A stretch of DNA of 7,537 bases from DATJGR01 sp032124855 (GTDB taxonomy: Bacteria > Pseudomonadota > Gammaproteobacteria > Pseudomonadales > Azotimanducaceae). A program made the translations under genes and the position numbers. The notes below the pieces were generated by a model, which was not told the DNA's origin, did not search any database, and saw only the letters and a list, made by a program, of their open reading frames with translations. Position 1 is the stretch's first letter, and every line of letters begins with the position of its first letter. Where the stretch lies: NCBI GenBank assembly GCA_032124855.1, contig JAQBCT010000100.1, positions 1-7,537 of the forward strand, given 5' to 3'. Shown piece by piece: positions 1 through 6,397 of this stretch.

Positions 1-1578
1 GGCTTCGGCAAGACCGAAGTCGCCATGCGGGCTGCGTTCCTGGCGGTACAGAATCGCAAACAGGTGGCCATCCTGGTACCCACGACGCTGCTCGCGCAGC
101 AGCACTACGAGACCTTTCGCGACCGATTTGCCGACTGGCCCGTGCAGATTGCGGCAATTTCCCGATTGCGAACCGAGGCGGAACTGACCCAGGTCAGCCA
201 ACAGCTGCGCGCGGGCGCGCTCGACATTGTCATTGGCACCCACAAATTGCTCAACCGCGCGTTCCAGTTCAAGTCGCTGGGCCTGGTGATCACCGATGAA
301 GAGCATCGCTTTGGCGTGCGCCAGAAGGAGCGGCTGCGCACGTTGCGCGCCGAGGTGGATGTGCTTGCTCTGACCGCAACGCCCATCCCACGCACGCTGA
401 ATCTCGCCATGGGCGGCATCCGCGATTTGTCGATCATCGCCACACCACCGGCGCGGCGATTGTCGATCAAAACGTTCGTGGTACAGCGGCGAAAACATCT
501 CATCCGCGAGGCGATCACCCGTGAACTGGCACGTGGCGGTCAGGTGTTCTACCTGCACAACGAAGTCCGCACCATCGACCAGAGCGCGCGTGAGTTGGCC
601 GAACTGATACCCGAAGCGCGCATCGGCGTGGGTCACGGTCAGATGCCCAAGCGTCGTCTCGAGCAGGTGATGAGCGACTTCTACCACCGCCGCATCAATG
701 TGCTCGTTTGTACAACGATCATCGAAACGGGCATCGATATCCCCAACGCCAATACCATCGTCATGGAACGCGCCGACAAATTCGGCCTCGCCCAGCTACA
801 CCAGCTGCGCGGCCGCGTCGGGCGATCGCATCGTCAAGCCTACGCGTATCTGCTGATCCCACATCCCAAGGCGCTCACCGAAGACGCCCGCAAGCGTCTG
901 GAGGCCATCGAAGCGGCAGGTGAGTTGGGCGTTGGCTTCACGTTGGCGACGCATGACCTCGAGATCCGCGGCGCCGGCGAACTGTTGGGCGATGAACAAT
1001 CTGGCCAGATCGAATCGATCGGCTTTTCGTTGTACATGGATATGCTCGATCGCGCGGTGCGTGCCATCAAGGCTGGCAAGACGCCGGACCTCGCCGCGCA
1101 ATTGACGCCACATCAGGACGTGAACATGCGTTCCGCCGCACTCATTCCGGACGACTATCTCCCCGATGTACATACCCGCCTGATCCTTTACAAACGCATC
1201 AGCAGTGCCGAGAGTTTCGCCGCACTTGATGAGTTGAAAGTCGAGATGATCGATCGCTTCGGGTTGTTGCCGCTGCCAACCAAGACACTGTTCCGGATGA
1301 CGGAGCTGCGTTTACAGGCGGCAGAGCTCGGGATTTCGAAGATCGACTTCGGGCCGTCCGGCGGGCGCCTGGAGTTTGCCTCGGATACCAAGGTCGATCC
1401 TTTTGCGCTGGTACGGCTCGTGCAGCGCGAACCGAACAGCTATCGCCTGGAAGACGGCACGCGTCTGCGCGTCAGTGCAAAACTCGAGGATCTCGATGCC
1501 CGCTTCGACCGCGTGCTGAACATCATCGATCAGCTGCGCAATTCCGCTGATCACCGCCGCGCGGTCGCGTCCGCATGA
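1..1578 (+). CDS. mfd: Transcription-repair coupling factor Mfd, C-terminal half (5' end outside window)
   Basis: Mfd is a cytoplasmic dsDNA translocase that removes RNA polymerase stalled at lesions and recruits UvrA. The visible 525 residues run from the Walker A motif to the natural C-terminus, against roughly 1150 residues in the full family. The frame is open at base 1, where GFGKTE is the end of the Walker A loop. Next come DEEH (Walker B/motif II, nt 295-306), TATPIPRT (motif III, from about nt 373), and the second RecA-like lobe with CTTIIETGIDIP (motif V, about nt 709-744) and QLRGRVGRSHRQAYA (motif VI, about nt 805-849). The remainder, about nt 1100-1578, is the C-terminal D7 autoinhibitory domain, including LIPDDYLPDVHTRLILYKRI. 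All helicase motifs look intact. The stop codon overlaps the csiV start (ATGA). The identification is close to certain. Confidence 0.98.
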   Translation, partial: GFGKTEVAMRAAFLAVQNRKQVAILVPTTLLAQQHYETFRDRFADWPVQIAAISRLRTEAELTQVSQQLRAGALDIVIGTHKLLNRAFQFKSLGLVITDEEHRFGVRQKERLRTLRAEVDVLALTATPIPRTLNLAMGGIRDLSIIATPPARRLSIKTFVVQRRKHLIREAITRELARGGQVFYLHNEVRTIDQSARELAELIPEARIGVGHGQMPKRRLEQVMSDFYHRRINVLVCTTIIETGIDIPNANTIVMERADKFGLAQLHQLRGRVGRSHRQAYAYLLIPHPKALTEDARKRLEAIEAAGELGVGFTLATHDLEIRGAGELLGDEQSGQIESIGFSLYMDMLDRAVRAIKAGKTPDLAAQLTPHQDVNMRSAALIPDDYLPDVHTRLILYKRISSAESFAALDELKVEMIDRFGLLPLPTKTLFRMTELRLQAAELGISKIDFGPSGGRLEFASDTKVDPFALVRLVQREPNSYRLEDGTRLRVSAKLEDLDARFDRVLNIIDQLRNSADHRRAVASA

Positions 1579-2483
1579 AGACCCTGCTCGCATTTGCGGC
1601 CGCGGCAGCGTTCTGCTGGCCGACCGCGCTCGTGTACGGTGTGGATCTGCCCACGCCAAAGAACGCCTGGTACCGCATCGAACTGATCATCTTCGAGCGT
1701 ACCGCGACCGATCCGGACCTCGCAGATCAGCCCCCTGAGGTGCTGCTCGTCGATGCACCTCGTGCATTTCCTTTCAGCCCGCTCGCATTCGGCGACGCCG
1801 ACAGCGCCGCCTACTATCCGCTGGCTGAAGCCACTCTCGCGGAGCCCGCGTTTCCCGAGGTGGAACTCTTGCCCATTATCGAAGAGGTGTATGCGCCGTC
1901 GGGGCAGACGGTAGCAGAGGCAGTGGAGGAGACAGCGCCGCCCGAACTCGAACTCGCTGCCGTTCAAGCGCCGACACCGACGCCGGCTGAACACGCCGCC
2001 GCGCTGATCGATGCGTACGAGGCGTCACTGTTCGATGCCAGCCAGCAATGGCTGGGCTCAGCGGCGTTGCAGCTGCAGAGCGAAGCCCAACGCCTGCGGC
2101 GCAACAACGCTTATCGCGTGCTATTGCATGACGCGTGGATGCAGGCAGTGCCCCCGCGTGACGCCCCTCTGCCCGTTATGGTCCAGGTCGGCGACCGTTT
2201 GGCCGACACGTGGCTGATCGAGGGAACGCTCGCAGTCACTGTCAGCCGATACCTGCACGTCGACGCGCGGCTCTGGTACGGCGACGTCGAAGCGGGTGGT
2301 GGCGACGGCTACATCGAGATGGCCGAAACGCGGCGCCTGCGCAGCGGCGAGCTGAACTACTTCGACCATCCACGCTTCGGCATGCTGATGCGCATCGATC
2401 CGGTGGAGCCGCCCGCTTCGCTGATCACCGATCTGGAACAGATTCTCGCCCCGCCGAACCCGTCACCGACAGCAACGCGCTGA
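1575..2483 (+). CDS. csiV: CsiV family peptidoglycan-binding periplasmic protein
   Basis: This is a predicted secreted protein of 302 residues. Residues 1-22 form a signal peptide with a short basic start and an Ala-rich core, ending near VYG. The mature start carries the family hallmark WYRIELIIFER (32-42). A variable Ala/Pro/Glu-rich middle (about 100-145) follows, then LRRNNAYRVLLHDAWMQ (174-190), GTLAVTVSRYLHV (217-229) and the C-terminal RRLRSGELNYFDHPRFGM (253-270), all typical of the CsiV family. Vibrio CsiV binds peptidoglycan and acts through LpoA/PBP1A when growth depends on cell-wall synthesis under D-amino-acid stress; the same role here is inference. The ATG overlaps the mfd stop by 4 nt, so translation is probably coupled and transcription shared with mfd. 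A csiV-like gene directly after mfd is also the Pseudomonas arrangement, as I recall it. Confidence 0.88.
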   Translation: MKTLLAFAAAAAFCWPTALVYGVDLPTPKNAWYRIELIIFERTATDPDLADQPPEVLLVDAPRAFPFSPLAFGDADSAAYYPLAEATLAEPAFPEVELLPIIEEVYAPSGQTVAEAVEETAPPELELAAVQAPTPTPAEHAAALIDAYEASLFDASQQWLGSAALQLQSEAQRLRRNNAYRVLLHDAWMQAVPPRDAPLPVMVQVGDRLADTWLIEGTLAVTVSRYLHVDARLWYGDVEAGGGDGYIEMAETRRLRSGELNYFDHPRFGMLMRIDPVEPPASLITDLEQILAPPNPSPTATR

Positions 2484-2491
2484 CGAACCCT

Positions 2492-3241
2492 TCAGGCCGC
2501 GTCGGAGAGCATCGCAGTCAGCAGTTGCTCGAGCGACGCCACTCCGGCTGCGGCAACGTCGGCAATATCCGATTCACGTATGGTCCCGACGCCGCGACCC
2601 GCGGCGCGATTGACAATCAGACACAACGAGACGTAGCGCAGACCAAGCTCGCGTGCGAGACCCGCTTCCGGCATCCCGGTCATTCCGACTATGTCGCAGC
2701 CGTCGCGCGCCAAACGATCGATTTCAGCCGCGCTCTCAAGGCGTGGGCCCTGTGTTGCAGCATAGACACCGGAATTGAATACCGAACAGCGCAGCTCAAG
2801 CCCCAGCGCCGCGGCATAGAGTCGCTCACGCAGCGCCGCGTCGTAGGGCTCGCTGAAGTCCACATGGATGAGTTTGTCGCTGCCGTCCATGTAGGTGTGT
2901 TGCCGACCCCAGGTGTAGTCGATGATCTGGTGCGGCACCACCAGATCGCCTGGCGCCATGGCGTCCGTGATGCCACCCACGGCGTTTGCCGCAATCACGC
3001 TGGTGATGCCCAGCTGCTGCAACGCCCACAGATTGGCCCGGTAGTTGATGAGGTGCGGCGCGATGCGATGCGGCTGGCCGTGGCGGGCGAGGAAGACGAC
3101 ATCCTCGTTGCCGATGCGTCCCTGCTGCAGCGATGCCGACGTGGCGCCGTACGGGGTTTGCGTCGTCGGCAGCGCACGAAATGCGCCCGTCAGCCGATTG
3201 AGCCCGGTGCCTCCAATGATGGCGATCTGCTCGCGTTTCAC
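2492..3241 (-). CDS. S-methyl-5'-thioinosine phosphorylase (MTAP/PNP family)
   Basis: This 249-residue cytoplasmic enzyme is predicted to phosphorolyse methylthioinosine to hypoxanthine and 5-methylthioribose-1-phosphate. Visible family motifs are IIGGTGL (8-14, phosphate loop), ARHG (52-55), NYRAN (66-70), NAVGGI (86-91), GVYAATQGPRLES (158-170) and GMTGMPEA (186-193). The purine-site segment reads LIVNRAAG, with Asn at 211. Adenine-specific MTA phosphorylases have an Asp pair there, so Asn supports a 6-oxopurine substrate, as in P. aeruginosa PA3004. The start is GTG, overlapping the hpt stop (GTGA), and the N-terminus MKREQIAIIGGTG fits family length, so no other start is needed. It is the last gene of the leftward unit, and hypoxanthine, its product, is the substrate of the gene just upstream. 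Plain MTA phosphorylase or purine nucleoside phosphorylase are less likely alternatives. Confidence 0.93.
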   Translation of the reverse strand: MKREQIAIIGGTGLNRLTGAFRALPTTQTPYGATSASLQQGRIGNEDVVFLARHGQPHRIAPHLINYRANLWALQQLGITSVIAANAVGGITDAMAPGDLVVPHQIIDYTWGRQHTYMDGSDKLIHVDFSEPYDAALRERLYAAALGLELRCSVFNSGVYAATQGPRLESAAEIDRLARDGCDIVGMTGMPEAGLARELGLRYVSLCLIVNRAAGRGVGTIRESDIADVAAAGVASLEQLLTAMLSDAA

Positions 3242-3813
3242 GATTTGCGCTCAGCGCCCGCGAGCGCGTAGATGCCGGCCAGGTTGCGCCAATGGCCGCG
3301 GTAATCCATACCGTGACCGAATAGATAGCGATCTGGACACTGCACGGCGGCCTCGTCCAGCTGCAGCCCCTCCTCGCGTCGAACCGCCTTGTCGACCAGC
3401 ACCGCGGTGATCACACGCGCGGCACCCATCTGTGTGAGACGGCTCGCCACAGTTGTCAGCGTCGTCCCTGCATCAAAAACATCATCCACCAGCAGGATCG
3501 TGCGGCCTGCCACTTCCGCGCCGGGTTCGACGCGCCAGGTCAGCGCACCGCCCGCAGTGGTGCCGTGGTAACGGGTTGCGTGTACGTAGCTGAATTCGAG
3601 CGGAAATTGCAGGCGCAACAGCAGCTCCGCCGTCAGCACGATGCCGCCGTTCATGACACACATGACGATTGGATGCGCACCGTCGAGGCGCAGGGCAAGT
3701 CGTACGGCCAATTGATCCACGGCGCGCTCCACCGAACGCGCATCGACCAGACAATCGGCCTGCTCGCGTGCCGCGACAATATCCGCGAGATCGCCGGCGT
3801 TTCCCTTAGACAC
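3238..3813 (-). CDS. hpt: Hypoxanthine-guanine phosphoribosyltransferase
   Basis: This 191-residue cytoplasmic enzyme transfers phosphoribose from PRPP to hypoxanthine (and guanine), giving IMP (GMP). The PRPP-binding loop is ILLVDDVFDAGTTL (106-119), with acidic D110/D111 and catalytic-position D114. CVMNGGI (52-58) matches the N-terminal pyrophosphate-contact loop, and VLVDKA (138-143) the purine-site Lys region. Length is normal for a bacterial HGPRT of the type found next to MTI phosphorylase genes. The GTG start is forced: an in-frame TGA lies three codons upstream (3822-3820), and AGGA sits at 3826-3823 with a 9-nt spacer. Only 15 bp separate it from the barrel-protein gene upstream, and its TGA overlaps the next gene's GTG. 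The pair forms a methylthioinosine-to-IMP salvage cassette. Confidence 0.95.
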   Translation of the reverse strand: MSKGNAGDLADIVAAREQADCLVDARSVERAVDQLAVRLALRLDGAHPIVMCVMNGGIVLTAELLLRLQFPLEFSYVHATRYHGTTAGGALTWRVEPGAEVAGRTILLVDDVFDAGTTLTTVASRLTQMGAARVITAVLVDKAVRREEGLQLDEAAVQCPDRYLFGHGMDYRGHWRNLAGIYALAGAERKS

Positions 3814-3822
3814 AGTTAATCA

Positions 3823-3826
3823 TCCT
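3823..3826 (-). promoter_or_regulatory. Ribosome binding site of hpt
   Basis: On the minus strand the bases read AGGA, followed by 9 nt and the GTG start at 3813. The site lies between the stop of the upstream barrel gene (3831-3829) and the hpt start, and supports GTG over any other start, because the reading frame is closed by TGA immediately upstream. Confidence 0.75.
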
Positions 3827-3828
3827 GC

Positions 3829-5415
3829 TCAGAAGTAGCGTGTCAGTTCGAGCTGAATGTAGTCGTCGCGCGCGAGCTGGTCGAGCTTGTGCTCCTGATC
3901 GGCCAACGCATCCAGCACCGCGGCAGGTGGCGATGTTGGTGGCGCGTTGGTGCCACCAAAGAGGCGACCCTCGACACCCAGCGACCAGCGATCACCCAGG
4001 CGCCGGCTGGCCTCGAGGTTGACGATGTACTCATCGGTGCGGACGTCCCACATCAAACCAAGCAGCGCCTGGCTGTCAGCTACATCGTTCAGCCGCCAGC
4101 GGCCGGCAATCGCGATGTCGTGATCGTAGATGGAGTCCGCTTCGTCATCGCGCTGGTCCCAGATGTATTCGAGCACGAGCCCGAGATCGCTCCTGCCGCC
4201 TAACACACCCACCAGGGTGCGTTCGAAGCCGCCCGTGGCTGCCGCATAGCGATTGCCCTGACCAGCGCGCGACAGCGCTTCCAGCTTGAAGGCCCAATCG
4301 CCAACGATGACCTGCGCGTCGAGGCCGGTTTGCTCGATCAGATCATAATACGGTCGCAGCACCAGTTGACCGTTGGGGCGCAGTACGGGAAACAGCTGCG
4401 GTGCCCGGCTGGTGCCCGAGAACTGATACAGGCCGAATTCCACCGGTCCGAGGTTGTGGGCCCAACGCACCGCGAGATCCACGTGCTGCTGCTTCTTGCC
4501 CGCGTCGTACAGGACATCGCCATCATCGACGGGCACGAGGTGTCGCAAACGACCATCCTCACCGGGAAACGTCCGTTCGCGGAAATACGGCATGACGAAA
4601 AAATCGACGATTCCCCAGGTGCGCACCAGCGACAGATTCAGCATCGGCTGGCCGAGTTTGACCTCGCCGTCGATATCTTCCACGAGATCGGTCTGATTGA
4701 TGATGTCTACGAGATGATTGAACTCCGTCACCCCCCAGAAGATCTGTCGGGAACCGACGTAGAGATCCCAGTCGTCACCCACCGTGCTGATGTAGAACTC
4801 ACGCAGGTCCGCATGCGTGCGATGGTCATCCTGCGCGTCGTGCCGCCCGAACGGCGTGATTGCCGCATTCCAGGCGCCGGATGCCCAGCTCGCGTAGTAG
4901 CGAGACTGCACGCTGATGGATGCATCGGAGCGACTCTGTCCATCCAGCCCCTGGTCCGGGAATCCGCGCCACTGCACGCCAATATCGACATCGAAATTCT
5001 GCTGTGCGGCGTCGCGTGACGATCGCCTTTCAGCCGAGGCTGGCGCTGCGCGGGAAGTGACACGCGCCGCGGCGCGATCCTCCGGAACATCTGGCGCCTC
5101 GCCCGCCACAGCATCCGGCAGCGTCGGGGGTGTTGCGAGTCGCCAGAAATCGAGGCCATGTGCACGAATGGCGCGAATCGCCTGTTGCAGGTCATCGCCC
5201 TGCAAGGGTGCCGTGACAACGCGATAGCCGAGCGCGCTGCCATGCGGCAACGGGGCAACGCCAATCGGGAAGCGCAGTTGCCGGGTCAGCTGTTGCGCCC
5301 AGCGCTCCGCATTATCGGGATTGGCGAAGCTGCCCAGCACCAGCTGATATGTATCGTCGGCAGCGGCAGGCAAGCACGCTGCGAACGCGACGACCAAGAA
5401 CCAGCGGCGCACCAT
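3829..5415 (-). CDS. Secreted protein with N-terminal SPOR-like domain fused to an outer-membrane beta-barrel
   Basis: I do not recognise a named orthologue. The 528-residue product starts with a signal peptide (1-19, cleavage near PAAA-DD). Residues 22-95 resemble a SPOR repeat: YQLVLGSFANPDNAERWAQQ, then YRVVTAPLQ and a helix. SPOR domains bind denuded septal glycan. Residues 96-138 are an Ala/Arg/Pro-rich linker. From 139 onward alternating amphipathic strands suggest an outer-membrane barrel; it includes YVGSRQIFWGVTEF (219-232), DIINQTDLVEDIDGEVKLGQ (237-256) and a C-terminal strand YIQLELTRYF ending in Phe, the usual BamA-recognised signature. A non-strand segment (490-518, PPTSPP then helical) precedes the last strand. 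The GRQ..WG-like motif recalls DUF1302-type barrels that accompany RND/MMPL transporters. It lies 10 bp after the LolA-like gene and 15 bp before hpt. The function is unknown; the barrel is well supported, the SPOR assignment moderately. Confidence 0.78.
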   Translation of the reverse strand: MVRRWFLVVAFAACLPAAADDTYQLVLGSFANPDNAERWAQQLTRQLRFPIGVAPLPHGSALGYRVVTAPLQGDDLQQAIRAIRAHGLDFWRLATPPTLPDAVAGEAPDVPEDRAAARVTSRAAPASAERRSSRDAAQQNFDVDIGVQWRGFPDQGLDGQSRSDASISVQSRYYASWASGAWNAAITPFGRHDAQDDHRTHADLREFYISTVGDDWDLYVGSRQIFWGVTEFNHLVDIINQTDLVEDIDGEVKLGQPMLNLSLVRTWGIVDFFVMPYFRERTFPGEDGRLRHLVPVDDGDVLYDAGKKQQHVDLAVRWAHNLGPVEFGLYQFSGTSRAPQLFPVLRPNGQLVLRPYYDLIEQTGLDAQVIVGDWAFKLEALSRAGQGNRYAAATGGFERTLVGVLGGRSDLGLVLEYIWDQRDDEADSIYDHDIAIAGRWRLNDVADSQALLGLMWDVRTDEYIVNLEASRRLGDRWSLGVEGRLFGGTNAPPTSPPAAVLDALADQEHKLDQLARDDYIQLELTRYF

Positions 5416-5425
5416 AGTCTGCCCG

Positions 5426-6223
5426 TCAGCGTGCCCGTTTCAAGCTATTCGTCGAGAAGTCCCGCTCGTCGATCAGCCCCACGCGGAAACGAAAGTTGGA
5501 CCACAACAGCTCGGTGGTCTTACCGTTTTCGTGGTTCTCCATGAACATGCGCGCGGGCTTCCAGAACTCATCCTCGTGGAGCTCGAAATCCGACACTGTG
5601 AGTGTCTTCAGCAGGCTCTCCTTGCGGTCGTAGTAGTCAATCCTGCGCACCCGCGATTCTTCATCGACCCAGACGATCTGGCGCGTGTAGCCGGAATATT
5701 CATCCCGCGGAATGCGTTGCACCACGTCGCAGGCGACGTCGTCGAGCGTCTCGCGGCGCAAGTACTGATAGTCGAATTTCTCCACCTCGGGCGAGGCCAG
5801 ATCTTCGAACGCAAACTCGCTGCCTAGAAAGGGGCCCGATTTGTTGCGTGACGCGATCTTCTTTACCCGACTGAGCGCCGGCAGGTACAACCACTGATCG
5901 TCCGGCTCCTGCAAGTGCCCAACGGAAAGCAGTGCCGTGCCCTTGATCGCCTTGGGCGTGTCAAAAACGATCAGCAGCTTGTCGCCGCCGTCGGGAATTT
6001 CGAGCTGTGCGATCGTCAGCAATCTGTCGCTGCGCGCGCCCAGGGAGTTGCGCAGGACCATCGTGAGATCGACCTGCAAGTCTTCGTAGCCGGAATTGCG
6101 GCGATCGAGTTCGACGAATACCGCCCTGCCTTGTTCCTGCGCAATGCCTGCGTACGTGGCAGAACCGGTCCACAGCATCGCCAGCAGCGTTAAGGCGCCG
6201 CCCGCCAGTGATTTCCCTGTCAC
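5426..6223 (-). CDS. LolA-like outer-membrane lipoprotein-sorting family protein
   Basis: This is a predicted periplasmic protein of 265 residues from the GTG chosen here. The signal peptide spans about residues 1-25 (VTGKS start, Leu/Ala core, ends ATYA-G). The mature part shows the LolA-like family (COG2834/PF17131 type) hallmarks: DTPKAIKGTALLSV (88-101), WLYLPALSRVKKI (111-123) and GPFLGSEFAFEDL (130-142), then the half-barrel strands with VWVDEESRVRRIDYYD (about 185-200). Members are thought to bind lipid or hydrophobic ligands in the periplasm and are often encoded with MMPL/RND transporters and outer-membrane barrels. It is the first gene of the leftward unit, 10 bp before the barrel gene. 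The TTG at 6232 would put AGGA 1 nt from the start, whereas GTG at 6223 has a 10-nt spacer. It is not LolA itself; the ligand is unknown. Confidence 0.88.
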   Translation of the reverse strand: MTGKSLAGGALTLLAMLWTGSATYAGIAQEQGRAVFVELDRRNSGYEDLQVDLTMVLRNSLGARSDRLLTIAQLEIPDGGDKLLIVFDTPKAIKGTALLSVGHLQEPDDQWLYLPALSRVKKIASRNKSGPFLGSEFAFEDLASPEVEKFDYQYLRRETLDDVACDVVQRIPRDEYSGYTRQIVWVDEESRVRRIDYYDRKESLLKTLTVSDFELHEDEFWKPARMFMENHENGKTTELLWSNFRFRVGLIDERDFSTNSLKRAR

Positions 6224-6233
6224 GCCAAGCAAT

Positions 6234-6238
6234 TCCTT
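6234..6238 (-). promoter_or_regulatory. Ribosome binding site deciding the LolA-like gene start
   Basis: The minus strand reads AAGGA at 6238-6234. The spacing is 10 nt to GTG at 6223 and only 1 nt to TTG at 6232, so the shorter protein is favoured. No convincing -35/-10 pair for this gene was found further upstream in the 6239-6352 region. Confidence 0.65.
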
Positions 6239-6259
6239 TTGTATCGTCCCGGGCAGACT

Positions 6260-6278
6260 GGAATCTTAAACTGATTCC
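6260..6278. repeat. Inverted repeat GGAATC-N7-GATTCC, possible operator
   Basis: A perfect 6-bp inverted repeat with a 7-bp AT-rich centre (TTAAACT) lies in the divergent region between the LolA-like gene and lexA, 36 bp upstream of the GTG at 6223. One arm recurs as GATTCCT at 6302-6308, in the same orientation as GATTCCT at 6273-6279 and 29 bp away. The symmetry, the AT-rich surroundings in GC-rich DNA and the location upstream of an operon suggest a transcription-factor site. I do not recognise the regulator, and chance is possible at this length. Confidence 0.35.
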
Positions 6279-6336
6279 TTCATTTACTGATAGTTAACCC
6301 AGATTCCTCAGAGCGGCCTTGGGTCCTGCGAGGCGC

Positions 6337-6366
6337 TAGGCAAAGCGCGCGCATGCTGTATATAAT
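6337..6366 (+). promoter_or_regulatory. Candidate sigma70 promoter of lexA
   Basis: A perfect TATAAT (6361-6366) lies inside the first SOS box. TAGGCA (6337-6342), matching TTGACA at four of six positions, lies 18 bp upstream as the best -35. Transcription would begin near 6373, giving a leader of about 25 nt. LexA bound to box 1 would cover the -10 element and box 2 the start site, so autorepression follows directly from the layout. The -10 is convincing; the -35 is weak. Confidence 0.65.
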
Positions 6367-6371
6367 CCCAG
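6356..6371 (+). promoter_or_regulatory. LexA binding site (SOS box 1)
   Basis: CTGTATATAATCCCAG fits CTG-N10-CAG with the AT-rich core typical of E. coli-type SOS boxes. It contains the TATAAT -10 hexamer of the lexA promoter. Confidence 0.93.
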
Positions 6372-6375
6372 CACA

Positions 6376-6391
6376 CTGTATATCCGAACAG
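6376..6391 (+). promoter_or_regulatory. LexA binding site (SOS box 2)
   Basis: CTGTATATCCGAACAG is a second CTG-N10-CAG match, 20 bp (about two helical turns) after box 1. Tandem boxes are also found upstream of E. coli lexA. The final CAG overlaps the lexA ribosome binding sequence CAGG (6389-6392), which lies 5 nt before the ATG. Confidence 0.93.
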
Positions 6392-6397
6392 GCTCAC

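Noticed and set aside
2210..3271. 353-codon plus-strand open frame spanning the csiV 3' end and the MTI phosphorylase gene
   Set aside because: It is Arg/Ala-rich, out of frame with csiV and antisense to a well conserved enzyme with intact motifs; long spurious frames are expected in such GC-rich DNA.
3806..3823. Five-codon ATG frame overlapping the hpt GTG start as a leader peptide
   Set aside because: The AGGA overlaps its ATG, so it has no usable ribosome site; it most likely arises by chance beside the real GTG start.
4330..5019. 229-codon plus-strand open frame antisense to the barrel gene
   Set aside because: No signal peptide, motif or ribosome site of note; the minus-strand frame has a signal peptide, barrel features and tight operon spacing.
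6353..6397. Upstream in-frame ATG giving a LexA longer by 15 residues
   Set aside because: It lies upstream of SOS box 1 and of the likely transcription start, has no ribosome site, and the added residues are not found in LexA proteins.
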